This document shows, one piece after another, positions 49,185 through 58,649 of a DNA stretch of 64,000 bases. Origin of the DNA: Polaromonas sp. JS666 (lineage in GTDB: Bacteria > Pseudomonadota > Gammaproteobacteria > Burkholderiales > Burkholderiaceae_C); NCBI RefSeq assembly GCF_000013865.1, contig NC_007948.1, forward strand, positions 1,488,001 to 1,552,000, read 5' to 3'. The translations under genes were made by a program, and so were the position numbers. The notes under the pieces are model-generated. The model was given only the letters and a program-made list of their open reading frames with translations. It ran no database searches and had not been told where the DNA came from. Numbering within the stretch: the stretch's first letter is position 1; every line of letters starts with the position of its first letter.

Positions 49185-50780
49185 ATGACTGCTTCACCTA
49201 CCGTCACTGACAATCCCACCCAAAGCAGCGGTGCGGTGGGCGGGGGTGCGCCACCCCGGCTGCAGCTTGCGGGCATCACCAAGCGCTACCCCGGCGTGCT
49301 GGCCAACAGCGACATTGCACTGACGGTGCAGCCCGGCGAGATCCATGCCGTGCTGGGTGAAAACGGTGCCGGCAAATCCACCCTGATGAAAATCATCTAT
49401 GGCTCGGTCAAGCCCGACGCCGGCAGCGTGGTGATGGACGGCCAGCCGGTGCTGGTGCGCAACCCGCACGAGGCGCGCGCCTTGGGCATCAGCATGGTGT
49501 TTCAGCATTTCAGCCTGTTTGACACGCTGACGGTGGCCGAAAACGTCTGGCTCGGGCTGGACAAGCTGCGCCTGGCCGAGGTGTCGCAGCGCATCACGCA
49601 AACGACGCAGGCCTACGGACTGGAGCTCGACCCGACGCGGCCCGTGCACACCCTGAGCGTGGGCGAGCGCCAGCGCGTGGAGATCGTGCGGGCATTGCTG
49701 ACCCATCCCAAACTGCTGATCCTCGACGAGCCCACCTCGGTGCTGACGCCGCAAGCGGTGGAGAGCCTGTTCGTCACGCTGCGCCGGCTGGCGGAGCAGG
49801 GCTGCAGCATTTTGTACATCAGCCACAAGCTCCATGAAATCCGCGCGCTCTGTACCGCCTGCACCGTGCTGCGCGGCGGGCGCGTCTCGGGGGTCTGCGA
49901 TCCGCGCCAGGAGTCCAATGCCTCGCTGAGCCGGCTGATGATTGGCGCCGAGCCGCCGGCCCTGGAGCACCGCGAGGTGCAGGTCGGTGCGACCGTGCTC
50001 GACGTGCGCGGGCTGAGCCTGGCCCGTGAGGAGCAATTCGGCGTGGACTTGCAGCGGGTCGCCCTGCAGGTCTGTGCCGGCGAGGTGGTCGGCATTGCCG
50101 GTGTGTCGGGCAACGGGCAAAAAGAACTGCTGTACGCCCTGTCCGGCGAAGACACGCGGGCTGCCGCGGGCACCATCCTGGTCAGAAACCAGGACGCCGG
50201 AAGGCTGGGCCCGATGCAGCGCCGCGAGCTGGGTCTGAACTTTGTGCCCGAGGAGCGGCTGGGGCGCGGTGCCGTGCCCACGCTGGGGCTGGCGCACAAC
50301 CTGCTGCTGACGCGGGGCGATGCCGTGAAGGCGGGGGGCTGGATTCATCTGGCTGGTTTGCAGGCGCAGGCCGAGGGCATCATCGGGCGCTACAACGTGA
50401 AAGCCAACGGAGCCAATGCCGCGGCGATGTCGCTGTCGGGCGGCAACCTGCAGAAATTCATTGTCGGCCGCGAGATTGAGGCCAAGCCCAGCCTGCTGAT
50501 CGTCTCGCAGCCGACCTGGGGTGTTGACGTCGGGGCCGCCGCGCAAATCCGTGGCGAGATTTTGAAACTGCGCGACAGCGGCTGTGCCGTGCTGGTGGTC
50601 AGCGAAGAGCTGGAAGAGCTGTTCGAAATCTGTGACCGCCTCTACGTCATGGCCAAAGGGCAGCTCTCGCCCTCGCTGCGGCGCGCCGACGCGACGGTGG
50701 AGCGGGTGGGGCAGTGGATGAGCGGGCTGTGGGATCAAGGTGCCCCAACGGGAAAAGGAGTTCCACATGCTGCGGCTTGA
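49185..50780 (+). CDS. nucleoside/sugar-type ABC importer, double ATPase
   Basis: The 531-aa protein has two ABC modules. The first carries Walker A GENGAGKST, signature LSVGERQRVEI and Walker B LLILDEPTSVL. The second is degenerate at Walker A (GVSGNGQKE) but keeps LSGGNLQKFIVGRE. This form is typical of RbsA-like ATPases that work with BMP (PnrA)-type binding proteins for nucleosides. Two permeases and a BMP lipoprotein follow. Purine genes on both sides support nucleoside or purine-derivative uptake. Confidence 0.92.
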   Translation: MTASPTVTDNPTQSSGAVGGGAPPRLQLAGITKRYPGVLANSDIALTVQPGEIHAVLGENGAGKSTLMKIIYGSVKPDAGSVVMDGQPVLVRNPHEARALGISMVFQHFSLFDTLTVAENVWLGLDKLRLAEVSQRITQTTQAYGLELDPTRPVHTLSVGERQRVEIVRALLTHPKLLILDEPTSVLTPQAVESLFVTLRRLAEQGCSILYISHKLHEIRALCTACTVLRGGRVSGVCDPRQESNASLSRLMIGAEPPALEHREVQVGATVLDVRGLSLAREEQFGVDLQRVALQVCAGEVVGIAGVSGNGQKELLYALSGEDTRAAAGTILVRNQDAGRLGPMQRRELGLNFVPEERLGRGAVPTLGLAHNLLLTRGDAVKAGGWIHLAGLQAQAEGIIGRYNVKANGANAAAMSLSGGNLQKFIVGREIEAKPSLLIVSQPTWGVDVGAAAQIRGEILKLRDSGCAVLVVSEELEELFEICDRLYVMAKGQLSPSLRRADATVERVGQWMSGLWDQGAPTGKGVPHAAA

Positions 50781-51879
50781 AGCCAGACCCCAGACTTCGA
50801 AGTTCTGGAGCTATGCCTCGCCACTGCTGGCGCTGCTGGTGACCGTGGTGATCGGCGTGCTGATGTTCACGGCGCTGGGCAAGGACCCGGTCAAGGGTTT
50901 GCTGGTGTTCTTCTGGGACCCCATCAAAACGCCCTATGCGATTGGCGAGCTGATGGTCAAGGCCACGCCGCTGCTGATCATTGCGTTGGGCCTGGCCGTG
51001 TGTTTTCGCTCCAACGTCTGGAACATCGGCGCCGAAGGGCAGTTTGTGATGGGCGCCGTGGTGGCCGGCGGCGTGGCCCTGCTGGCCGACAAAACCACCG
51101 GCAGCTGGATCGTGGCGGCCATTTTGCTGGCCGGGGTGGCCGGCGGCATGGCCTGGGCGGCGCTCACCGCCTTGCTGCGGGATCGCTTCAATGCGAACGA
51201 AATCCTGGTCAGCCTGATGCTGGTCTATGTTGCCGTGCTGGTGCTCAGCTACCTGGTGTACGGGCCCTGGAAGGACCCGGCCGGCTACAACTTTCCGCAG
51301 ACGAAAAATTTCGAGGCCGTCACGCAAATTCCGCGGCTGGTGCAGGGCTCGCGCGTGAGCATCGGGCTGCTGCTGGCGCTGCTGGGCGCGGCCGCCCTGT
51401 GGGTATTTTTGTTTCGCACCCGCGCCGGCTTTGCCTTGCAGGTCGGCGGCCTGGCGCCGGCGGCGGCGCGCTATGCCGGCTTTTCCTCGCGCAAGGCCTT
51501 GTGGGTGGCGCTTCTGGCCTCGGGCGGTGCGGCCGGCCTGGCCGGTGCGCTGGAGGTGGCCGGGCCTATCGGCCAGCTCACGCCTCATGTCCCCGTGGGT
51601 TATGGCTTTGCCGCCATCATCGTGGCGTTCGTCGGGCGGCTGCATCCGGTGGGCATGGTGTTTTCGGCCCTGTTGATGAGCATGTTCTACATTGGTGGCG
51701 AGCTGGCCCAGTCGCGGCTGGGGCTGCCCAAATCGCTCACCGGCGTCTTCCAGGGCCTGCTGCTGTTCACGCTGCTGGCGGCTGACACGCTGATCGCCTA
51801 CCGCATCAAATTCGTCAGGGCTGCGCGCCAGGCGCCCATCCCCGCCATCCCGCAAACAACCCCCCGGGAGGCGCACTGA
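50767..51879 (+). CDS. nucleoside-type ABC importer permease 1
   Basis: The 370-aa protein starts MLRLEARPQTSKFWSYAS at an ATG inside the last codons of the ATPase gene. It has about ten hydrophobic segments and the BPD_transp_2 pattern, with CFRSNVWNIGAEGQFVMGA and LRDRFNANEILVSLML. It is the larger of the two dissimilar permeases usual for this transporter class. Its stop overlaps the start of the next gene (TGATG). Confidence 0.92.
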   Translation: MLRLEARPQTSKFWSYASPLLALLVTVVIGVLMFTALGKDPVKGLLVFFWDPIKTPYAIGELMVKATPLLIIALGLAVCFRSNVWNIGAEGQFVMGAVVAGGVALLADKTTGSWIVAAILLAGVAGGMAWAALTALLRDRFNANEILVSLMLVYVAVLVLSYLVYGPWKDPAGYNFPQTKNFEAVTQIPRLVQGSRVSIGLLLALLGAAALWVFLFRTRAGFALQVGGLAPAAARYAGFSSRKALWVALLASGGAAGLAGALEVAGPIGQLTPHVPVGYGFAAIIVAFVGRLHPVGMVFSALLMSMFYIGGELAQSRLGLPKSLTGVFQGLLLFTLLAADTLIAYRIKFVRAARQAPIPAIPQTTPREAH

Positions 51880-52799
51880 TGGAATCCTATGCACTGCTGT
51901 TTGCCGCCACGCTCAGCGCGGGCACGGTTCTGGCCATTGCCGGGCTGGGCCTGCTGATCAACGAAAAGGCCGGCATCGTCAACCTGGGTGCCGAAGGCAT
52001 GCTCTTGTGCGCGGCGATTGCCGGCTTTGCCACTGTGGTGCACACCGGCAATACCTGGCTGGGTTTTGCCGCGGGCATGGCGGCCGGGGCCGTGCTGGCG
52101 GCCATCTTTGGCGTGCTGGTGATCTGGCTCAATACCAACCAGTACGCCACCGGGCTGGCGCTCAGTCTTTTCGGCGTGGGCTTTTCGGCTTTTGCCGGCA
52201 TCCCCTATGTGCAGGCCAAGTTGCCCGAGCGCACACCGCTGGAGCTTCCGGTGCTCAGCGACCTTCCGTTGCTGGGGCCGGCGCTGTTTCGCCAGCACCC
52301 CCTGGTCTACCTGACCATTGCGCTGGCGTTTGGCTTGATCTGGTTTCTCTACCGTACACGCGCCGGCCTGGTGCTCAGGGCGGTGGGCGAATCGCCCGAG
52401 TCGGCCCATGCGCTGGGCTACCCGGTGCGGCGCATCCGCCTGGCGGCGGTGGTTGCGGGCGGTGCCCTGTGCGGCCTCGCCGGGGCCTACATTTCCACGG
52501 TCTACACCCCGTTGTGGGTTGAAGGCATGGTGGCCGGCCGGGGCTGGATCGCGCTGGCGCTGACCACCTTTGCCACCTGGCGCCCGGCCCGGGTTTTGCT
52601 TGGGGCTTACCTGTTTGGCGGTGTGACCATGCTGCAGTTCCACCTGCAGGGCGCGGGGGTGAATGTTCCCAGCCAGTTCCTGAGCATGTTGCCTTACCTG
52701 GCTACCATCGTGGTGCTGGCGCTGATTTCACGCAATCCCCAGTGGATACGCGTGAACATGCCGGGCTCCATTGGCAAACCGTTTTACCCTGGGTCCTGA
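51879..52799 (+). CDS. nucleoside-type ABC importer permease 2
   Basis: The 306-aa BPD_transp_2 protein has about eight hydrophobic segments and the motifs GLLINEKAGIVNLGAEGMLL and GESPESAHALGYPVRRIR. It shares one base of its start codon with the stop of permease 1. It is followed 66 bp later by the binding-protein gene. Confidence 0.92.
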   Translation: MESYALLFAATLSAGTVLAIAGLGLLINEKAGIVNLGAEGMLLCAAIAGFATVVHTGNTWLGFAAGMAAGAVLAAIFGVLVIWLNTNQYATGLALSLFGVGFSAFAGIPYVQAKLPERTPLELPVLSDLPLLGPALFRQHPLVYLTIALAFGLIWFLYRTRAGLVLRAVGESPESAHALGYPVRRIRLAAVVAGGALCGLAGAYISTVYTPLWVEGMVAGRGWIALALTTFATWRPARVLLGAYLFGGVTMLQFHLQGAGVNVPSQFLSMLPYLATIVVLALISRNPQWIRVNMPGSIGKPFYPGS

Positions 52800-52865
52800 T
52801 TTTTCGGACTCATTTCCGGGCTCATAATGGCCTTTTTTTGCAAACCCGTCGCTACAGGAGACGAC

Positions 52866-54026
52866 ATGACTGACCTGAAAAAACGTTCCTTGCTCCAACT
52901 GGCTGCGACATCCGCAGTGGCTGCCATGGCCCTGGCAGGTTGCGGCAAGAAGGATGAGCCTGTACCCGCACCTGCGCCCGCCCCCGCGGCTTCGGCGCCG
53001 GCTCCAGCCAAGGCCGAGCCGCTGAAAATAGCGTTTGCCTATGTCGGGCCGGTGGGCGACGGCGGCTGGTCTTTTGCGCACGACAACGGCCGCAAGGCGG
53101 TCGAAAAGGAATTTGGCGACAAGGTCGTCACCAAGTTTGTGGAAAGCGTGCCCGAATCGGCCGACGCCGAGCGCGTGATCCGCGACCTGGCCGGTGAAGG
53201 CAACAAGCTGATTTTCGGCACCACCTTCGGCTACATGGAATCCATGCTCAAGGTGGCGGCCGACAACAAGGGCATCAAGTTCGAGCATGCCACCGGCTAC
53301 AAAACCGCCGAGAACATGCGCACTTATGACAGCCGAACCTACGAAGGCGCCTACATGGCCGGCGTGATCGCCGGCAAGATGACCAAATCCAACACGCTGG
53401 GCGTGGTCGGCTCGGTGCCGATTCCCGAAGTGGTGCGCAACATCAACAGCTTCACGCTGGGCGCACAGAGCTCCAACCCCAAGATCAAGACCAAGGTGGT
53501 CTGGGTCAATGAATGGTTCAACCCCGGCAAGGAAACCGAGGCCGCGACGTCCCTGATCAATGGCGGCGCAGACGTGCTGTTCCAGAACACCGATTCGCCC
53601 GCCGTGCTCAAGACCGCCCAGGAAAAGGGCAAGCGCGCTTTCGGCTGGGATTCCGACATGACGGCCTACGGCCCCAAGGCCCACCTCGGTTCCGCCGTCA
53701 TCAACTGGGGTCCGTACTACATCAAGGCCACCCGCGACGCGCTGGAAGGCAAGTGGCAGACTTCGCCGGACAAGATCTGGTGGGGCGTGAAGGAAGGCGC
53801 GATCGATATGGTGTCCATCGCCGAGGACGTGCCCGCCGAAACCAAAAAGCGCATCGACGAAATCAAGGCCGGCCTCAAGGACGGCAGCTTTGCCATCTGG
53901 AAGGGCCCGATCATGGACAACACCGGCAAGGAATTGCTGGGCAAGGACGTGGTGGCCGACGACAAGTTCCTGGGTGGCCTGAAGACCTACGTCAAGGGCG
54001 TGGAAGGCAAGGTTCCCGGCAACTGA
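52866..54026 (+). CDS. BMP-family (PnrA-like) substrate-binding lipoprotein
   Basis: The 386-aa protein starts at the ATG at 52866 (AGGAG upstream). A lipoprotein signal ends in the lipobox LAGC with Cys26, followed by a proline/alanine-rich tether of about 25 residues. The BMP domain begins IAFAYVGPVGDGGWSFAHD, then GTTFGYMESMLKVAAD and QNTDSPAVLKTAQEKG. PnrA/TmpC-type proteins bind purine nucleosides, which suits the adjacent purine genes. It belongs to the ABC importer encoded directly upstream. Confidence 0.92.
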   Translation: MTDLKKRSLLQLAATSAVAAMALAGCGKKDEPVPAPAPAPAASAPAPAKAEPLKIAFAYVGPVGDGGWSFAHDNGRKAVEKEFGDKVVTKFVESVPESADAERVIRDLAGEGNKLIFGTTFGYMESMLKVAADNKGIKFEHATGYKTAENMRTYDSRTYEGAYMAGVIAGKMTKSNTLGVVGSVPIPEVVRNINSFTLGAQSSNPKIKTKVVWVNEWFNPGKETEAATSLINGGADVLFQNTDSPAVLKTAQEKGKRAFGWDSDMTAYGPKAHLGSAVINWGPYYIKATRDALEGKWQTSPDKIWWGVKEGAIDMVSIAEDVPAETKKRIDEIKAGLKDGSFAIWKGPIMDNTGKELLGKDVVADDKFLGGLKTYVKGVEGKVPGN

Positions 54027-54033
54027 GTCTTCA

Positions 54034-54119
54034 CTCCCTCTCCCCTCGGAGAGAGCAGGGGTGAGGGCCACTCCTTCTCCCTCTCCCTCTCCCTCTGGGA
54101 GAGGGTTGGGGTGAGGGCC
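54034..54119. repeat. intergenic copy of the R2 inverted repeat with a CTCCCT microsatellite
   Basis: The segment contains CCCTCTCCCC, then AGGGGTGAGGGC, then (TCTCCC)n at 54074-54096 and GGGAGAGGGTTGGGGTGAGG. It matches the R2 element inside xdhA in its terminal motif. It lies between the BMP gene and the deaminase gene and could form a strong stem in RNA, possibly acting as a 3' stabiliser or terminator. Confidence 0.75.
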
Positions 54120-54243
54120 GCAGCGCAACTATTGCTACTGCTGTGTGCACCGCGAGCGCTCCCGTCCCGACCGTCCCCCGAAGGAGAAGGAGCAAAACAT
54201 CATGCCTCGGCTGCCTAGTGCAGCTTTTTCTTTTGGAGCTGAC

Positions 54244-55284
54244 ATGAATCCTGCAAAACCTGTATCCGCCGACCGCCTGCCCGAGCTGCTCCGGAAAATG
54301 CCCAAGGCCGAGCTGCACATCCACATCGAGGGCTCGCTGGAGCCCGAGCTGATTTTTGCGCTGGCGCAGCGCAACGGCGTGGCGATTCCGTATCGCAGCG
54401 TGGACGAGTTGCGCAGCGCCTATGCCTTCACCAACCTGCAGAGCTTTCTCGACATTTATTACGCCGGCGCCAGCGTGCTGCTGAAAGAGCAGGACTTCTA
54501 CGACATGGCGCGCGCCTACCTGCTGCGGGCGGCGCAGGACAACGTGGTTCATGCCGAGCTTTTTTTCGACCCGCAGACGCACACCGCGCGCGGTGTCGGC
54601 ATGGACACCGTCATCAACGGCCTGCACCGCGCCTGTGTCGATGCCGGGGCCGAACTCGGCCTCAGCGCCACGCTGATCCTGTGTTTCCTGCGCCACCTCA
54701 GCGAAGAGGAGGCGTTTGAAACGCTGGAGCAGGCACTGCCTTACCGTGACAAATTCATCGGTGTCGGGTTGGACTCCGGCGAGGTGGGCAACCCGCCCGA
54801 AAAGTTTGCCCGCGTGTTTGCCCGCTGCCGCGAGCTGGGCTTTCACCTGGTTGCGCACGCCGGCGAAGAAGGGCCGCCCGCCTATGTCTGGACGGCCCTG
54901 GACCTGCTCAAGGTGGAGCGGGTCGACCACGGCGTGCAGTCCAGCAAGGACGCGGCCCTGATGCGGCGCCTGGCCCAGGACCGTATTCCGCTCACGGTGT
55001 GCCCCCTGTCCAATCTCAAGCTGTGCGTGTTTCCCGACCTGGCCAGCCACAACCTGCGCACGTTGCTGGATGCGGGGCTGGTGGCCACCGTCAACTCGGA
55101 TGACCCGGCTTATTTTGGCGGCTACATGAATGACAACTTCACGCAAACCTTTGCCGCGGTGGACTTGAATGCAGGGCACGCCTACACACTGGCGCGCAAC
55201 AGCTTCGAGGCCAGTTTCATCGGTGCACCTGCCCGACAGGCCCTGATCCAACGTCTGGACGAAACCTTTGAAACCTTTCAATGA
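54244..55284 (+). CDS. adenine/adenosine deaminase
   Basis: The 346-aa protein has the amidohydrolase metal and catalytic set: HIHIEGSLEPE, VAHAGEEGPP (the catalytic His-Ala-Gly-Glu), a His in RVDHGVQS and the paired Asp in VNSDDPAYF. The sequence resembles the bacterial subgroup, including Pseudomonas PA0148, whose characterised member prefers adenine over adenosine. Two starts are possible: 54244 (GGAG upstream, chosen because the conserved region begins soon after) or 54202 (AAGGAG upstream, 14 extra residues). It links the nucleoside importer with xanthine dehydrogenase by giving hypoxanthine or inosine. Confidence 0.92.
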   Translation: MNPAKPVSADRLPELLRKMPKAELHIHIEGSLEPELIFALAQRNGVAIPYRSVDELRSAYAFTNLQSFLDIYYAGASVLLKEQDFYDMARAYLLRAAQDNVVHAELFFDPQTHTARGVGMDTVINGLHRACVDAGAELGLSATLILCFLRHLSEEEAFETLEQALPYRDKFIGVGLDSGEVGNPPEKFARVFARCRELGFHLVAHAGEEGPPAYVWTALDLLKVERVDHGVQSSKDAALMRRLAQDRIPLTVCPLSNLKLCVFPDLASHNLRTLLDAGLVATVNSDDPAYFGGYMNDNFTQTFAAVDLNAGHAYTLARNSFEASFIGAPARQALIQRLDETFETFQ

Positions 55285-55347
55285 GCGGGTCGCTGCGCCG
55301 GCCCAGCGAGAGGTGTCGTTGATGCTGTCGATGATGAATTTCCAGGC

Positions 55348-56601
55348 ATGGCACTGATCCCGCAGCCGCAGCCGCAGCGGACGCCCGCATCGCCTGGCCC
55401 CATCGCCCTGGCCGGGCTGGTGTCGCTGGCCGTGGCCATGGGCATAGGCCGCTTTGCCTTCACGCCGCTCCTGCCCATGATGCTGAACGACGGCGTCGTC
55501 GATCTGCCATCGGCCAGCTGGCTCGCCAGTGCCAACTACTTCGGTTACATGCTGGGCGCCTTGCTGTGCACGCTGCAGCCCTGGCTGTGGGCCCGGTTCC
55601 GGGGCTTGCCGTCGCTGGCCTATGTGGCCCTGGTGCGCGCCGGGCTGGTGGCCACCGGTGCGCTGACCCTGGCCATGGCCTGGCAGCAGCCTGCGGCCTG
55701 GCCGGCGCTGCGCTTCGCCGCCGGCGTGACCAGCGCGGTGGTGTTTGTGTTCACCTCGGGCTGGTGCCTGTCGCGGCTGGCCCGGCTCGGCACGCCGGCG
55801 CTGGGGGGCTTGATATACGCCGGTCCGGGCGCGGGCATTGTGGTGAGCGGCCTGTTTGCCAGCGGCATGGTGGCCTGGCACTGGACGGCTGCGACCGGTT
55901 GGGCCATTTTTGGCGTGCTGGCTTTTGGGCTGGCGGCCGCCGTATGGCGCATCCTGCGAGGGGGCGACGAGCGTCTGGTGGCCCTGGGCGCGCGCGCGAC
56001 CGGCTCGTCCGGCGACACGCCGGTCCGGCACGGCCGGGGCGAGATGGTGCTGTTGGCGCTGGCCTACGGGCTGGCGGGCTTCGGCTACATCATCACCGCC
56101 ACGTTTTTGCCGGTGATTGCCCGCACCGCGCTGCCGGGATCGGCATGGCTGGACCTGTTCTGGCCCATCTTCGGGCTGGGGGTGATGGTGGGTGCGCTGC
56201 TGGCCACGCGCATTTCACCCCGCATCGACTTTCGTCTCTTGCTGGCAGGCTGCTATGTCACGCAGGCGCTTGGCATTGCAGCCAGTATCTGGAGCCCCAG
56301 CCTGGCCGGTTTTGCCGGGGGCAGCCTGCTGCTCGGCCTGCCGTTCACGGCGATCACTTTCTTCGCAATGCAGGAGGTACGCCGCCTGCGCCCCGTCACC
56401 GCGGCCAGTTTCATGGGCCTGCTCACCGCCACCTACGGTGTGGGACAAATCCTGGGGCCGCCACTGGTGGCCGTGCTGCTCAGGCACACCAGCAGCCCGG
56501 GTCAAGGCTTCACGCTGTCGCTGGAAATTGCGGCCGCCACGCTGCTGGCCGGCGCGGCCATCTACGGCTGGATGACCCGGGCCTACCCCCGGCCGGCGTG
56601 A
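55348..56601 (+). CDS. MFS transporter (YbfB/YjiJ family)
   Basis: The 417-aa protein has about twelve hydrophobic segments and the YbfB/YjiJ start SLAVAMGIGRFAFTPLLPMM. Other typical features are SANYFGYMLGALLC and a second-half FGYIITATFLPVIART. Members are poorly characterised and thought to export small metabolites. It is on the same strand as the deaminase gene, 63 bp downstream, and convergent with a LysR gene, so it may or may not belong to the purine set. Confidence 0.87.
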   Translation: MALIPQPQPQRTPASPGPIALAGLVSLAVAMGIGRFAFTPLLPMMLNDGVVDLPSASWLASANYFGYMLGALLCTLQPWLWARFRGLPSLAYVALVRAGLVATGALTLAMAWQQPAAWPALRFAAGVTSAVVFVFTSGWCLSRLARLGTPALGGLIYAGPGAGIVVSGLFASGMVAWHWTAATGWAIFGVLAFGLAAAVWRILRGGDERLVALGARATGSSGDTPVRHGRGEMVLLALAYGLAGFGYIITATFLPVIARTALPGSAWLDLFWPIFGLGVMVGALLATRISPRIDFRLLLAGCYVTQALGIAASIWSPSLAGFAGGSLLLGLPFTAITFFAMQEVRRLRPVTAASFMGLLTATYGVGQILGPPLVAVLLRHTSSPGQGFTLSLEIAAATLLAGAAIYGWMTRAYPRPA

Positions 56602-56625
56602 ACCCGGCCCCGGGTCGGGCGAGCG

Positions 56626-57624
56626 TCAGGGCGACGCGGGCGCCTGCCGCCGCCCCCGCCGCGGCGCCGGCACTGCCGCTGGTTCGGCGAACTGGTGCAG
56701 CAGGCTCACAAAAGTGGCGGCAATCTCCGACAGGGGCTCGCCCTTGCGCGTCAGGATGCCGAAGCCTTTGAGGTCGCTGCCGATGGGGATGGGCAGCGCC
56801 CGCAACAGGCCGGCCTTGACATGGTCGCGCACGACTGATTCGGGCAGCGCCGCCACGGCATCGCTGGTTTGCAGGAGCTGAAGCGTTGCGAAAACTGACG
56901 CACATTCGATGATGTTGGCCGGGGTCGACAGCCGGGCCCTGGCGAATTCTTCTTCGAGCAGATGCCGGGCCGGGCTGGTCACCGGCTGCAGGATCCACGG
57001 CCAGTCCATCAGCGCGGCCAGCGGCAGTTTCTTCTGGCGCACCAGCGCATGTCCGCGCCGCACGACCACTTGCATCACTTCATTGGACAGGGGTGTGAAG
57101 TCAAACAGGTTGTGCTGCAGCAGCGAGGAAAACCGGCCCACGGCGAGCTCGATGTCATGGCGTTCCAGCGACGTGCTGATCTGGTCACTGGTCTCGCCCA
57201 CCATGCGGATGTTGAGCAGGGGCCTTTGCTGCTTGATCTGCGCCACGGCACGCGCCACCAGGTCGGGTGCCGCCCCCATGATGGCGCCAATCACCAACTG
57301 CCCATGCCCGCCGCGCCGCTTGACCTCCAGCCCTTCGATGAAGCGCGCCAGGCTGGCCTGCGATTGCCGCGCATAGCCCACCACCTCTTCGCCCAGCGAC
57401 GTCGGCCGCAGCCCGCGGGAGTGCCGCTCGAACAGCGGGAACTGGAAGGCCTGCTCGATGTCGGCCAGCATCTTGGTCGCGGAGGGCTGCGTGACGCTGA
57501 TGCGTGTGGCGGCTTCATGCAGCGTGCGCGTTTCGGCCAGTGCGGCCAGCAAGGCCCAGTGCTTCAGGCGCAGGCGGTTGATCAGCCTCGGGACCGCATT
57601 GGCAGGGATTTGTCGATATTCCAT
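56626..57624 (-). CDS. LysR-family regulator of the rhamnonate operon
   Basis: The 332-aa protein has a helix-turn-helix at TLHEAATRISVTQPSATKML with an N-terminal extension (LINRLRLKHWALLAAL), as in GbpR/GalR-like LysR proteins of sugar catabolism. The C-terminal tail is proline/arginine/alanine-rich. It is divergent from the L-rhamnonate genes across 89 bp. An 11-bp dyad, CGAAATTTTCG (57641-57651), and an AT-rich stretch lie between and are candidate binding sites. Confidence 0.87.
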   Translation of the reverse strand: MEYRQIPANAVPRLINRLRLKHWALLAALAETRTLHEAATRISVTQPSATKMLADIEQAFQFPLFERHSRGLRPTSLGEEVVGYARQSQASLARFIEGLEVKRRGGHGQLVIGAIMGAAPDLVARAVAQIKQQRPLLNIRMVGETSDQISTSLERHDIELAVGRFSSLLQHNLFDFTPLSNEVMQVVVRRGHALVRQKKLPLAALMDWPWILQPVTSPARHLLEEEFARARLSTPANIIECASVFATLQLLQTSDAVAALPESVVRDHVKAGLLRALPIPIGSDLKGFGILTRKGEPLSEIAATFVSLLHQFAEPAAVPAPRRGRRQAPASP

Positions 57625-57713
57625 TTTGGAAATGCTTTTGCGAAATTTTCGATTGGATATCTATAACTGGAGATCTTACAGTGGCGCTCATCAATGACGA
57701 CACAGGAGACGAA

Positions 57714-58649
57714 ATGAAGCTGGTTCGCTACGGGCCGATGGGGCAGGAAAAGCCCGGATTGATCGACAACGCAGGGCGCCTGCGTGACCTGTCAGCCCAT
57801 GTGGCCGACATTCGCGGCGACGCGCTGGGCGGCGCCTCGATGGCACGCCTCGCCGCCCTCGACCCCGCGGCCTTGCCGCTGGTGGCCGGATCGCCGCGCC
57901 TGGGGTCGTGCGTTGGCGGCGTGGGCAAGCTGATCTGCGTCGGTCTGAACTATTCCGACCACGCCCGGGAATCCGGCATGGCCATTCCCACCGAGCCGGT
58001 GCTGTTCATGAAGGCCACGAGTTCGATCATCGGGCCCAACGACAACGTCGAAATCCCGCCCGGCGCGCAGAAGGTGGACTGGGAGGTCGAGCTCGGCGTG
58101 GTGATTGGCCGCAGCGCGCGCTATGTGTCAAAGGAGCGGGCGCTCGATCATGTGGCCGGCTACTGCGTCATCAACGACGTCTCCGAGCGCGCCTACCAGC
58201 TCGAACGCGGCGGCCAGTGGGACAAGGGCAAGGGCTGCGACACCTTCGGCCCGCTCGGCCCGTGGATGGTGACACGCGATGAAGTGCCCGACCCGCAGGC
58301 CCTGGACATGTGGCTGGAGGTCGACGGCAAGCGCTACCAGAACGGCAACACCCGCACCATGATTTTCGATGTAGCCACACTGGTCGCCTACATCAGCCAG
58401 TTCATGAGCCTGCAGCCCGGCGACGTGATCTCTACCGGCACGCCGCCGGGCGTGGGCATGGGGCACAAGCCGACGCCGGTGTACCTGTCGGCCGGGCAGG
58501 TGATGCGCCTGGGCATCAGCGGGCTGGGCGAGCAGCGCCAGACGGCCGTTCCCTTCACGCCCCAGGATGCCGCACAGAAATCTGAACAGGAAGCAACGCA
58601 GGCATCAGCACAAAAAGCTACACAAGAAGCAACACAGGAATCAATATGA
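57714..58649 (+). CDS. fumarylacetoacetase-family hydrolase (2,4-diketo-3-deoxy-L-rhamnonate hydrolase candidate)
   Basis: The 311-aa protein (ATG at 57714, AGGAG upstream) has the FAH motif KVDWEVELGVVIG with metal-binding Glu residues, GYCVINDVSERAYQ and ISTGTPPGVGMG. Together with the SDR and L-rhamnonate dehydratase of the operon it fits LRA6, which cleaves 2,4-diketo-3-deoxy-L-rhamnonate to pyruvate and L-lactate. The end is odd: after the normal terminus near AVPFTP there are about 25 residues of Gln/Ala/Thr/Glu repeats (QEATQ, QKATQ). The stop overlaps the SDR start as ATGA. Confidence 0.88.
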   Translation: MKLVRYGPMGQEKPGLIDNAGRLRDLSAHVADIRGDALGGASMARLAALDPAALPLVAGSPRLGSCVGGVGKLICVGLNYSDHARESGMAIPTEPVLFMKATSSIIGPNDNVEIPPGAQKVDWEVELGVVIGRSARYVSKERALDHVAGYCVINDVSERAYQLERGGQWDKGKGCDTFGPLGPWMVTRDEVPDPQALDMWLEVDGKRYQNGNTRTMIFDVATLVAYISQFMSLQPGDVISTGTPPGVGMGHKPTPVYLSAGQVMRLGISGLGEQRQTAVPFTPQDAAQKSEQEATQASAQKATQEATQESI

